64,000 nt of DNA from JAOUJD01 sp963841815 (GTDB taxonomy: Bacteria > Pseudomonadota > Gammaproteobacteria > Burkholderiales > Burkholderiaceae_F): NCBI GenBank assembly GCA_963841815.1, contig CAWJEE010000016.1, positions 62,001-126,000 of the forward strand, written 5' to 3'. The translations under genes and the position numbers were made by a program. Below are positions 1 to 7,763 of the stretch, one piece after another. Positions within the stretch are counted from its first letter, which is position 1, and every line of letters begins with the position of its first letter. The notes below the pieces were generated by a model. It was given only the letters and a program-made list of their open reading frames with translations. It did not search any database and was not told where the DNA came from.

Positions 1-1105
1 GCTCAACGACGTGCTGGTCGGCTGCAACGACGGCGCGCGCAACATGATCGGGATCGCGATCGCCACCGCGTGCGCCGGCATCATCGTCGGCGCCATCACG
101 CTGACCGGGCTGGGCCTGCGGATGACGGACTTCGTCGAGTTCGTGTCCCAGGGAAACATCCTGGTGATGCTGCTGTTCACGGCCTTCGTGTGCCTGGTGC
201 TCGGCCTCGGCGTGCCGACCACCGCCAACTACATCCTGGTCGCCACGCTGATGGCGCCGGTGATCGTCGAACTCGGCGCGCAGTCGGGCATGGTGATCCC
301 ACTGATCGCGGTGCACCTGTTCGTCTTCTATTACGGGATCATGGGCGACATCACGCCGCCGGTAGGGCTGGCGAGCTTCGCCGGCGCCGCCATCGCGAAG
401 GTGAATCCGATCGACGTCGGCATCCAGGGCTCGGTCTACGCGATCCGCACCGTCGTGCTGCCCTTCATCTGGATCTTCAATCCCGCCCTGCTGCTGATCA
501 ACGTGCACGGCTGGTTCGAGGCGCTGGTGGTGGCCTTCGCGTCGACCGTCGCGTCCCTGCTCTTCGCGGCGGCGACGATGCGGTGGATGCGGACGAAGTG
601 CCGGTGGTGGGAAGTCCTGCTGCTGCTCGCCGCCACGTTCGTCCTGTTCCGGCCCGACTGGTTTGCCGACCGGATCGCGCCGGAGTACCAGGACGCCCCG
701 GCGTCCCGGTTCCATGAAGTCGCCGCGGGCCTCGACGAGGGCGATCGCCTCGTCTTCGTGATCGCCGGCCAGACGCTCGAAGGCGAGGAGCGCAACAAGA
801 CCGTCGCCCTGCGGATGGGGCCGAAGGTGGAGGACGCCAATCCGATGGTCGCGGCGCGCAAGCGGCTCGCGGAGGCGGGCATCAACGTGTCCGGGATGGG
901 CGAGATGCTGCAGGTCACCTCCGTCCGCTTCGGCAGCACCGCGGCGAAGGCGCGCATCGAGCAGGGCTTCGAGATCGTCGGCGTCAAGGTGCCGACGGAT
1001 CGCATCAACGCGCACTGGTTCTACATCCCGGGGCTGCTGCTGGCCGCGCTGATCTGGTGGATGCAGGGCCTGCGCATGCGGCGCGCGGCGCCAGCCGCGG
1101 CATGA
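1..1105 (+). CDS. TRAP transporter fused permease, C-terminal part (cut by window edge)
   Basis: This is the C-terminal part of a TRAP-type (tripartite, periplasmic binding-protein dependent) secondary transporter permease of the fused small/large (4TM/12TM) class, an inner-membrane importer of carboxylates or related compounds. The frame is open from the first base, so the N-terminus lies outside the window. It shows long hydrophobic segments, the conserved VLGLGVPTTANYILVATLMAP helix-loop, and GIMGDITPPVGLASF, both typical of the DctM-like subunit. The last ~150 residues carry an extra soluble domain between two hydrophobic segments, as in permeases with a DUF3394 tail. Sixteen bases separate it from the ornithine cyclodeaminase-like gene, so the two are probably co-transcribed and the substrate may be related to that enzyme's. 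Confidence 0.9.
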   Translation, partial: LNDVLVGCNDGARNMIGIAIATACAGIIVGAITLTGLGLRMTDFVEFVSQGNILVMLLFTAFVCLVLGLGVPTTANYILVATLMAPVIVELGAQSGMVIPLIAVHLFVFYYGIMGDITPPVGLASFAGAAIAKVNPIDVGIQGSVYAIRTVVLPFIWIFNPALLLINVHGWFEALVVAFASTVASLLFAAATMRWMRTKCRWWEVLLLLAATFVLFRPDWFADRIAPEYQDAPASRFHEVAAGLDEGDRLVFVIAGQTLEGEERNKTVALRMGPKVEDANPMVAARKRLAEAGINVSGMGEMLQVTSVRFGSTAAKARIEQGFEIVGVKVPTDRINAHWFYIPGLLLAALIWWMQGLRMRRAAPAAA

Positions 1106-1121
1106 AAGAGGACGGATTGCG

Positions 1122-2042
1122 ATGCGACTGATCAGCGACGCCGACGTCGCCGAAGTCATCACGATGCGCGACGCGGTGGCGGCGATGGCGGCCGCGTTCG
1201 AGCAATTCGGCAATGGCGCTGGCAGCATCGCGCCACGCGTGCGAGCCGCGGCCGAGCACGAAGGACGGGCCACCGCGATCGCGACGATGGGCGCCGCGCT
1301 GCCGGCGGCGGGCGTCGTCGGCGCCAAGGTCTACGCGACGGTCAAGGGGCAGTTCAATTTCGTGATCGTGCTGTTCTCGTCCCTGACCGGCGAAGCACTG
1401 GCGACGATCGAGGCCAACGAGATCACGAAGTACCGGACGGCCGCCGCGAGCGCGGTCGCGATGCAGCGGCTCGCCGCGCGCGACGCGGCGACGCTCGCCA
1501 TCTTCGGCACCGGCGTGCAGGCGCGAGCCCACGCGGAAGCCTTCCTGCTCGCGCACCCATTCCGGCGTGTCCTGGTGGCCGGTCGCGCCGCCGCGCCGGA
1601 GTTCGCCAACTGGGTGCAGACCGAGTTCGGCGTGCCGGCCACGGCCGTCGACGCCGCGACAGCCGCCCGCAGTGGCGACGTGATCTGCACCGCGACGCGG
1701 GCGAGCGAGCCGCTGTTCGACGGTGTGCTCGTCAAGCCAGGCGCATTCGTCGCGGCGGTGGGCTCGAGCAAGCCCGCGGCGCGCGAACTCGACGACGCGC
1801 TGCTCGCGCGCGCCGACCTGATCGTGGTCGAGTGGATGCCGGCCGCGCAGAGCGAGGCCGGCGAGTTCGTACGCGCCGCGCCGGGCACGATCGATCCGGC
1901 GCGCGTCACCGAGCTCGGCAAGCTGCTCGTCAAGGGGACCGCCTTCGAGCGCCGTCCGCGCGACGTCATCGTCTACAAGTCGGTGGGCATCGGCCTGGAG
2001 GACGTCGCGCTCGCCAACCTCGTGTTTGAGCGCGTTCGTTAG
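1122..2042 (+). CDS. Ornithine cyclodeaminase / mu-crystallin family protein
   Basis: A 306-residue NAD(P)-dependent enzyme of the ornithine cyclodeaminase/mu-crystallin family. Members deaminate or reduce amino or imino acids (ornithine to proline, ketimine reduction, alanine dehydrogenase); the exact substrate cannot be read from sequence. The Rossmann dinucleotide motif IFGTGVQARAHAEAF lies near residue 127, preceded by the substrate-side motif NEITKYRTAAASAVA. The ATG at 1122 follows the TRAP stop by 16 bases and gives the usual family length. Neighbouring a TRAP permease suggests uptake and conversion of the same amino or keto acid, which is inference from context. Confidence 0.9.
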   Translation: MRLISDADVAEVITMRDAVAAMAAAFEQFGNGAGSIAPRVRAAAEHEGRATAIATMGAALPAAGVVGAKVYATVKGQFNFVIVLFSSLTGEALATIEANEITKYRTAAASAVAMQRLAARDAATLAIFGTGVQARAHAEAFLLAHPFRRVLVAGRAAAPEFANWVQTEFGVPATAVDAATAARSGDVICTATRASEPLFDGVLVKPGAFVAAVGSSKPAARELDDALLARADLIVVEWMPAAQSEAGEFVRAAPGTIDPARVTELGKLLVKGTAFERRPRDVIVYKSVGIGLEDVALANLVFERVR

Positions 2043-2082
2043 CGCGGCCGGGGCGCGGAACGATCCGGGCGGAAGGCTGGCG

Positions 2083-2688
2083 ATGTGCGGCCGATACGAT
2101 CTTTCCGACAACCCGGCGGCGATCAGGGCAAAGTTCCGCGTGCCCACCGTTCCCGCCTATTCCCCGAATCCCGACCTGCGCCCCACCAACACGGCCCCCA
2201 TCGTGCGCCGTTCGCACAAATCGCAAGAGCGCGAGGTGGCGATGCTGCGCTGGGGCCTGGTGCCGATCTGGGCCAAGGAACTGAAGTTCGGTGCACGCTG
2301 CATCAACGCGCGCGCGGAGACGCTGGCGAGCACGCCGGCGTTCCGGCTCGCGTATCGCAAGCGACGCTGCCTGGTGCCGCTGAACGCGTTCTTCGAGTGG
2401 ACCGGCGAACCAGGCCACAAGATCAAGTGGCGCATCGGCCTGAAGGACGAGCCGTTGTTCGCGCTCGCCGGACTGTGGGAGTGGTGGAAGGATCCGGCGA
2501 GCCAGCAGGGCGTCGAGACCTACACGATCGTCACGACGCGCGCGAACGATCTCCTGGCTCCGATCCACGACCGGATGCCGGTCGTGATCGCCGAGCGCGA
2601 TTACGACCGATGGCTCGATGCCGACGATCCCGCGACCGACCTTCTGGAGCCCTTTGCGGACGAAGCCCTGAAAGTCGCGCAGGCCTGA
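2083..2688 (+). CDS. SRAP (HMCES/YedK) abasic-site crosslinking protein
   Basis: A SOS-response-associated peptidase-fold protein that shields abasic sites in single-stranded DNA by forming a covalent thiazolidine link through its N-terminal cysteine. The start was set at 2083 because the family needs Cys2 after removal of Met1; the protein then begins MCGRYDLSD. A longer in-frame start at 2026 would bury the cysteine and is rejected. The conserved residues sit at the expected places: Asn75 (INARAET), Glu105 (FFEWTG) and His162 (IHDRMPVVI). The length, 201 residues, is normal. It ends just before the terminator that closes the convergent two-component operon. Confidence 0.95.
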   Translation: MCGRYDLSDNPAAIRAKFRVPTVPAYSPNPDLRPTNTAPIVRRSHKSQEREVAMLRWGLVPIWAKELKFGARCINARAETLASTPAFRLAYRKRRCLVPLNAFFEWTGEPGHKIKWRIGLKDEPLFALAGLWEWWKDPASQQGVETYTIVTTRANDLLAPIHDRMPVVIAERDYDRWLDADDPATDLLEPFADEALKVAQA

Positions 2689-2700
2689 CCGCGCGCGACG

Positions 2701-2730
2701 AAAAAAAAAGCGCCGCTGGGAGCGGCGCTT
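2701..2730 (-). terminator. Rho-independent terminator closing the two-component operon
   Basis: A perfect 10-bp stem (AAGCGCCGCT at 2708-2717 with AGCGGCGCTT at 2721-2730) and GGG loop. On the minus strand it is followed by nine T residues (2709 down to 2701). The T-tract is only on the minus side, so it terminates leftward transcription from the kinase gene, or from a short transcript starting near 2780. Confidence 0.9.
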
Positions 2731-2797
2731 GAATCGAGTGAGTGAGAACACAACCGGGGGAACCGGTGACTCTCGAAACGAAACGTACGCCGCTGGG

Positions 2798-2814
2798 CTT
2801 AAGTGAGACTTAAG
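2798..2814. promoter_or_regulatory. Candidate PmrA/QseB-type box (CTTAA-N6-CTTAA)
   Basis: Two CTTAAG hexamers at 2798-2803 and 2809-2814 give a direct repeat with an 11-bp period, the arrangement known for PmrA/QseB-family response regulators. The gene for such a regulator lies 1.3 kb away. On the minus strand a weak -10-like TACGTT (2787-2782) and the terminator at 2701-2730 follow. Function is inferred. Confidence 0.45.
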
Positions 2815-2833
2815 CCGATCGCTGGGCGGAGCT

Positions 2834-4144
2834 CTACGCCGGTGAGCCGTTAGCTGGAAAGCGAGCGCTCACAAGAAGCCCGCCAGACGGGCTCTCGGCC
2901 AGTGTGATCGACCCGCCGTGCTGCGTGACGATCTGCCGCACGATGGCCAGGCCCAGCCCGCTGCCGCCACCCGGCGCCTGCCGACCTCGATAGAACCGGT
3001 CGAACACCCGCTCGCGCTCTTCTTCCGGAATGCCGGGACCGCTGTCAGCTACGTCGATACGCGCCTGGTCGCCGTCAGGCGCGACGCGCACGTCGACCGT
3101 TCCGCCGGGCGGCGTGTAGCGCAGCGCATTGTCGACGAGATTCGCGAGCAGGATCCGCAACGCGTCTTCCTGCCCGCTCAGAGTCACCGGGACCGCGGCG
3201 AGCGAGAGCGCGATGCGCTGCTGTTCGGCAAACGGCTTCTTCTCCTCGACGACGGAGGCAGCCACCGAGGCCAGGTCGAACGAGCCTACCGGCCGCGCGG
3301 CGTCGGGATCGAGGCGCGCCATCGTGAGCAGCTGCTGCACCAGGCGCGTCGCGCGTTTCACGCCCTGTTCGAGCCGATCGAGCGCGACGACCCGTTCCTC
3401 CGGCGACTCGGCTCGCCGCGCGATCTGGATCTGCAGCGTCAGCGCGGTGAGCGGCGTGCGCAGCTCGTGCGCGGCGTCGGCGGCAAAGCGCCGCTGCGTG
3501 TCGAAGGCGTCGCCGAGCCGCGCAAGCAGGTCGTTCAGAGAACGCACCAGAGGCTGCACCTCGTCCGGCGACTCCAGCTCCGGCACCGGATCGAGCGACG
3601 TCGGCGCGCGGCGCGCCAGCGAGTCGGCGAGCGCCGCGAGCGGTGCGAGCCCGCGTCCCACGATCCACCAGCCGAGGATGCCAAGCAGCGGAAGGATCAC
3701 CAGCACCGGCAGCAGCAGGCGCGCGGCGGTGAGCGCGGCGAGTTCGGTGCGCAGCGCCGTCGGCTGCGCCACCTGGATGGTCTGCGTTGCGGAAAGAGTC
3801 GTGTAGATCCGCCAGGCACGGCCCTCGTGCTCGATGGTCGCGTAGCCCTCGTCCTTCTGGCGCGGCAACGGTGTCGCGACGCGCGACGAGTACGGGCGGT
3901 CGAACGCAGGGTCCCAGATCTGCACCAGCACGCGCAGGTCGGGATCGTTCGTCCGGCTCTCCAGCCGGGCGAAGTCGAGGCGCGAGTGGTCGCGCAGCGA
4001 CAGCGCAACCTGCCGGAGTTCCTCGTCGAGCAGGCGGCCAACCTCGCCGCGCGCCGACAGGAAGGTCGCGCCCGCGCCCACGATTCCTGCGACCAGCAGC
4101 GCACCGAGCAGCGCGACGAGCAGGCGGCGACGGATCGAGTTCAT
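2834..4144 (-). CDS. Sensor histidine kinase (QseC-like)
   Basis: A 436-residue inner-membrane sensor kinase. Two membrane segments (about residues 7-30 and 143-163) flank a ~110-residue periplasmic sensor region. A HAMP region follows, then the HisKA box with the phospho-accepting His226 in DAAHELRTPLTAL, and the HATPase domain with N box (NLVDNALRYTPPGG), G1 (DSGPGIPEEE) and G2 (GGGSGLGLAIV). The order, length and pairing match the QseC/PmrB/TctE kind. Its start overlaps the response-regulator stop by four bases (ATGA), so the pair is translationally coupled. The signal sensed is unknown. Confidence 0.92.
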   Translation of the reverse strand: MNSIRRRLLVALLGALLVAGIVGAGATFLSARGEVGRLLDEELRQVALSLRDHSRLDFARLESRTNDPDLRVLVQIWDPAFDRPYSSRVATPLPRQKDEGYATIEHEGRAWRIYTTLSATQTIQVAQPTALRTELAALTAARLLLPVLVILPLLGILGWWIVGRGLAPLAALADSLARRAPTSLDPVPELESPDEVQPLVRSLNDLLARLGDAFDTQRRFAADAAHELRTPLTALTLQIQIARRAESPEERVVALDRLEQGVKRATRLVQQLLTMARLDPDAARPVGSFDLASVAASVVEEKKPFAEQQRIALSLAAVPVTLSGQEDALRILLANLVDNALRYTPPGGTVDVRVAPDGDQARIDVADSGPGIPEEERERVFDRFYRGRQAPGGGSGLGLAIVRQIVTQHGGSITLAESPSGGLLVSARFPANGSPA

Positions 4145-4806
4145 GCGTCCTCTCCGCCCAGCCGATAGCCCAGGCCGCGGACGTTGTGGATGACTTCATC
4201 GCCGATCTTGCGGCGCAGGTTGTGGATGTGGACCTCGACCGCGTTGCTGCCGATCGACTCGTTCCAGCCGTACAGTTTTTCCTCGAGCTGGGCACGCGAC
4301 ACGACCGCGCCCGGGCGCTCGGCGAGCGCCGCGAGCAGGGCGAACTCGCGGCCAGAAACCTCGACCGGCGTGCCGCGCCACCGCACCGCGTGCGTCGCGG
4401 GGTTCAACACGAGGGGGCCGCACTCGACCAGCGGCTCGGCGCGTCCGGACGCACGCCGCGTCAGCGCGCGCACGCGCGCGGACAGCTCGTCGAGGTCGAA
4501 CGGCTTGACGAGATAGTCGTCGGCGCCGGCGTCGAGCCCCGCTACACGATCACGCACCGTGTCGCGCGCGGTCATCACCAGGACCGGCAGGTCGAGCTTG
4601 CGGGCGCGCAGGCCCTTGAGGACGTCGAGGCCGTCGCGCCGGGGTAGCCCCAGGTCGAGCAGGACGAGGGCATAGGGGGTCGTCGCGACCGCGGTCTCCG
4701 CCGCGACGCCGTCGCGCACCCAGTCGACCGCGTGTCCTTCACCGGCGAGCCCGCTGACCACGCTTTCGCCGATCATCGGGTCGTCTTCGACCAGCAGGAT
4801 GCGCAT
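4141..4806 (-). CDS. OmpR/PhoB-family response regulator (QseB-like)
   Basis: A 221-residue response regulator. The receiver domain has acidic residues EDD at 7-9, the phosphorylated Asp51 (LLDLGLP), the conserved Thr in VMTARD and Lys in YLVKPF. The C-terminal half is a winged-helix DNA-binding domain ending VRGLGYRL. It is the first gene of the two-gene operon and should be phosphorylated by the kinase it overlaps. QseB/PmrA-type regulators bind CTTAA-like direct repeats; candidate sites occur at 2798-2814 and 33674-33689. A single TTAAG half-site lies in its own upstream region near 4873. Confidence 0.92.
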   Translation of the reverse strand: MRILLVEDDPMIGESVVSGLAGEGHAVDWVRDGVAAETAVATTPYALVLLDLGLPRRDGLDVLKGLRARKLDLPVLVMTARDTVRDRVAGLDAGADDYLVKPFDLDELSARVRALTRRASGRAEPLVECGPLVLNPATHAVRWRGTPVEVSGREFALLAALAERPGAVVSRAQLEEKLYGWNESIGSNAVEVHIHNLRRKIGDEVIHNVRGLGYRLGGEDA

Positions 4807-4896
4807 TTCCGGCGTCCGCCCTTCGCTCCATCGGTCGCGACCGCGACCGCGCCGGCAGAGAATACTTAACGACGGCGTGCTGTGCCGCCGACGCGA

Positions 4897-5205
4897 CTAG
4901 CTGGAGAAGTGGCGCGCGCGCTCCACGTTGCGGATGCGCTGCTCGAGGTCGGCCACGCTCGTCGCGCCGGCCAGGTAGTCGTGCACTTCGACGGCCATCC
5001 CGCGGTCCCAGCGGTCAGCGCACCAGGTGAAGAGTTTCGGGAACATTCGGCGCATGGCGGCGCCGCGGATTTCCTCCAGTTCGGGTTCCCAGATCGACGG
5101 CAAGGTCGGTGCCGCCACGCGCGCCTCCGGGCGCTCGGCACGCGCAGAAGGTCGTCGGGGCCGGAAGGCAAAGGCAAACGGAAAACGGCTAAGCAAGGTG
5201 GGCAT
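4897..5205 (-). CDS. Small DUF3563-like protein
   Basis: A 102-residue basic protein of unknown function. The C-terminal motif YLAGATSVADLEQRIRNVE resembles the DUF3563 signature (YLA-x-A-x-D-x-x-x-LE-x-R) found in small Burkholderiales proteins. The start at 5205 was chosen over an upstream ATG because an AAAGGATCACC ribosome-binding region precedes it. It is divergent from the LysR-type gene, whose product may regulate it through the ~190-bp intergenic region. Two smaller proteins with a similar tail occur at 6447-6630 and 7439-7609. Confidence 0.65.
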   Translation of the reverse strand: MPTLLSRFPFAFAFRPRRPSARAERPEARVAAPTLPSIWEPELEEIRGAAMRRMFPKLFTWCADRWDRGMAVEVHDYLAGATSVADLEQRIRNVERARHFSS

Positions 5206-5396
5206 GGTGATCCTTTCGCTGCAGCGACGGCGGCGGGCCGCCGAATTGCTGCTTTGCACAAGGCAAATATTGGCCCCATTCCGCGCGAAAACAAATCGTA
5301 TTTTCAGATACTTGTGATCATTGGTGGCGATCTTCTAGGGATACAATTGCCGCACTGCAAAATGTGCGTTACGGTAGCAGTTGCAGTGGAGGTGCC

Positions 5397-6310
5397 ATGG
5401 AGCTGTATCAGATCCGAGCCTTCGTCGCGGTGGCCGAACTCGGCCACCTGACCCGGGCCGCCGAGCGCTTGCACGTCAGCCAGCCGGCCCTCAGCGGGCA
5501 AATCAAGGCGCTCGAGTCCCTTCTCGAGTTGAAGCTGTTCGAACGTGCACCGAGCGGCATGGTTCTCACCGCCGCCGGCAAGCAGTTGCTGCCGCTTGCG
5601 CTCGAAGCCCTGGCCTCGGCCGACGAATTGCGGCACGCCGCCACCCGGCTGTCCGGGCAGGTTGCTGGCACTTTGCGCGTCGGCACCGTGAGCAATCCAA
5701 AGTCCATCCGGCTGGGTCGCGTGCTGGCGGCGGCGCTGCGCGTGCATCCACGGCTCGAACTCGCGGTTTCGCACCAGGTGTCGGGCGAGGCGCTCGAAAG
5801 CGTGCGTCAAGGGCGCCTGGATGCCAGCTACTACTTCGGCGATCGCCCGGCGGACGACATCGCGGCGCTCGAACTCGCGCAAGATCGCCTATCGCATCGC
5901 CGTGCCGGCCGCGTGGTCGCATCACCTGGCCGACGCCGAGTGGTCGACCATCGCGTCGGTCCCGTGGGTGCTGACACCGAAGATCAGCACGTATCACACG
6001 CTGCTCACCACCCTGTTCGCGCAGCACGGGCTGCCTCTGCCGGCGCGCTTCGTCGAGGCGGACGACGAAACCGTCATCACGAACCTCGTCGCGTCCGGCG
6101 TCGGCGCGTCGCTGCTGCGCGAGGAGTCGGCGCTCGAACTCGAGCGCGCAGGCACCGCGAAGATCTGGGGCGGGACACGCGTCGTCAGCACGCTGTGGTT
6201 CGTCGCGGCTGGCCGCGCGGCGTGACGATCCACTGATCAAGGCGACGTTCGATCTCGTGAGCAACTCGTGGCAGTCCGAGGTGGCGAACGACCGCCTGGC
6301 CATCGCCTGA
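5397..6310 (+). pseudogene. LysR-family transcriptional regulator, frame broken twice
   Basis: The product begins MELYQIRAFVAVAELGHLTRA and has the standard LysR helix-turn-helix (RLHVSQPALSGQIKALE), followed by the substrate-binding domain. The frame is lost at about 5877-5880, continues one frame over (KIAYRIAVPAAWSHH...), is lost again at 6215-6223, and continues one frame further to the TGA at 6308-6310 (DPLIKATFDLVSNSW...). Both lesions are +1. Removing one base at each gives 303 residues, exactly LysR size. This could be a recent pseudogene, but two same-direction insertions fit sequence error better. LysR proteins commonly control the divergent gene, here the DUF3563-like one. Confidence 0.85.
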
Positions 6311-6329
6311 AACCGCGAGAGCCTTCGCC

Positions 6330-6366
6330 AAAAAATTGGCCGCCATCCCGGACGGGACAGCGGCCG
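6330..6366 (-). terminator. Likely intrinsic terminator for the minus-strand small gene
   Basis: GGCCGC (6338-6343) pairs with GCGGCC (6360-6365), with an inner TCCCG/CGGGA stem. On the minus strand the hairpin is followed by AA and then six T residues (6335-6330). It lies between the convergent LysR gene and the small gene at 6447-6630. Confidence 0.6.
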
Positions 6367-6446
6367 AAGCAACCAGAGCGAAGGGAGACGTCTCCGCTCA
6401 AGCTAAAGCGGTGCAGCAGTCGCTGCGCCCGCAATCCAGTGCCGGG

Positions 6447-6630
6447 TCAGGCGAAGGGCGCCTCGCCGGCCTCGAGCCGGTGCACGCGCTGGGACACTTC
6501 ACGCTCGTTCGCTGCGCGCGCGATCGACCGCTCGAGGTCCTTCAGCTTCGCGCGCTCGAGCGTCTCGAAGAGCGTCGATCCAGCAGTTCGCGCAGTCCAC
6601 CGTCGATTCGGACGATCCTTCGTTGCTCAT
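6447..6630 (-). pseudogene. Small DUF3563-like paralogue, hidden by a +1 frame change
   Basis: No single open frame covers this gene. Starting at 6630 (MSNEGSSESTVDCA...) and shifting by one base near 6585 gives a 60-residue protein ending LFETLERAKLKDLE...NEREVSQRVHRLEAGEAPFA. That tail matches the intact 56-residue protein at 7439-7609 (LTEALERAQ...NPREASQRIHRLEH) and both begin MSN. The lesion is again +1, as in nearby genes. A terminator follows at 6330-6366. Function unknown. Confidence 0.55.
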
Positions 6631-6709
6631 CGCTTCACCATTCGTGCTTCTGCACGAGTGTACATGGTGAGCGCGATGCGCGCAAAAGAAAAATCGCAAT
6701 TTCGGATGC

Positions 6710-7327
6710 TCATGATCGACGGTTCCGATCGCAGTTCGCGCCCTGCTTCCCGCCACGCTCGTCGCCGCTGCCCAGGCGCCGTCTGGCGATGAAGCGAAGG
6801 GCGCTCACCAGCACGACGACGGTGATGACGACTCCCAGCGCGATGTGTTCGACGCGCGCAACGTCGCCGAACAGGCTCGCGGCGGCGTGGCCGAAGCCCC
6901 ACCCGATCGCGCCGAGCAGCAGCGACCAGATCGCCGCGCCGAGGGCATTGGCCCACACGAACGTCAGCGTTCGCATGCGCCCGGCGCCGAGCACGATCGG
7001 CCCGGCGATGCGCAGGCCGTAGGCGAACCGCAGCAGGATCACCGCGAGTGCGTGCCACCGTCCCACGAAGCGGTCCACGCGCGGCACCGCCCTGGCGAGC
7101 GACGGAAATCGCCGCATCAGTCGCGGACCGTAGAAGCGCCCGGCGAAGAAGTAGACGTTGTCACCGACGAACGCGCCGACCGTCGCCGCCACGAGCACGG
7201 CAGGCAGTTTCAGGTATCCCAGATGCGCACTGACCGCCGCCAGGATGAGCACCGTCTCGCCTTCGAGGAACGCGCCGAGCGCGACCGCGGCGTAACCGTA
7301 CTGCTGGATCAGTTGCGGGACGTCCAT
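6710..7327 (-). CDS. DedA-family membrane protein
   Basis: A 205-residue inner-membrane protein of the DedA/VTT family, whose members take part in undecaprenyl-phosphate or phospholipid translocation and membrane homeostasis. It shows the conserved acidic helix (ALGAFLEGETVLILAA), the GDNVYFFAGRFYG segment, and the basic motif VILLRFAYGLRIAGPIVLGAGRM, all diagnostic. ATG at 7327 was preferred to an upstream TTG. It is flanked on the same strand by the two small MSN-starting proteins. Confidence 0.9.
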   Translation of the reverse strand: MDVPQLIQQYGYAAVALGAFLEGETVLILAAVSAHLGYLKLPAVLVAATVGAFVGDNVYFFAGRFYGPRLMRRFPSLARAVPRVDRFVGRWHALAVILLRFAYGLRIAGPIVLGAGRMRTLTFVWANALGAAIWSLLLGAIGWGFGHAAASLFGDVARVEHIALGVVITVVVLVSALRFIARRRLGSGDERGGKQGANCDRNRRS

Positions 7328-7438
7328 GCCGGATCGCAAGGTTGCACGGAAACTCCTCGGTCCCTGCCCTCGACCGTGGCATTCGACATGCGTTGCACCT
7401 GTGCCAGCGCCGCCCGCCTATGCGCGAGCGTTACCGCA

Positions 7439-7609
7439 TCAGCACTGCAGTCCGCTCGTCTCGTGCTCGAGGCGGTGGATCCGCTGCGAGGCTTCGCGCG
7501 GATTCAGCGACTGCTCGACGTAGCGATCACGGTCGTGCGCTTGCGCGCGCTCGAGCGCTTCCGTCAGCCACTCGACAAGGCGTTGAACAAGGTTGCTTGC
7601 GTTGCTCAT
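7439..7609 (-). CDS. Small DUF3563-like protein
   Basis: A 56-residue, charged, helical protein beginning MSNASNLVQRLVEWL and ending HRLEHETSGLQC. The C-terminal pattern PREASQRIHRLE is shared with the broken gene at 6447-6630 and more weakly with 4897-5205. ATG at 7609 was chosen because similarity to the paralogue starts there; the longer in-frame ORF upstream has no support. Function unknown; it precedes dedA on the same strand. Confidence 0.6.
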   Translation of the reverse strand: MSNASNLVQRLVEWLTEALERAQAHDRDRYVEQSLNPREASQRIHRLEHETSGLQC

Positions 7610-7763
7610 TTGCTGCTCCGACGCCGAACGGAGGATCCGGCGACGCATCGCAGCGTGCGCCACTGTTGCGCATGCCGTACAGATCGGTATCAGCGTCGGC
7701 ACGCTTTAGAGCGGGGCCTCCGCCGTTCCTTGACCAGCATCACGCGCGCGAAGCGCGGAGACG

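Noticed and set aside
2026..2082. Upstream start for the SRAP gene
   Set aside because: It would add 19 residues before the catalytic Cys2 and abolish the required N-terminal cysteine.
6237..6434. Minus-strand 65-residue open frame after the LysR gene
   Set aside because: It covers the LysR C-terminus and the terminator hairpin and has no protein-like features.
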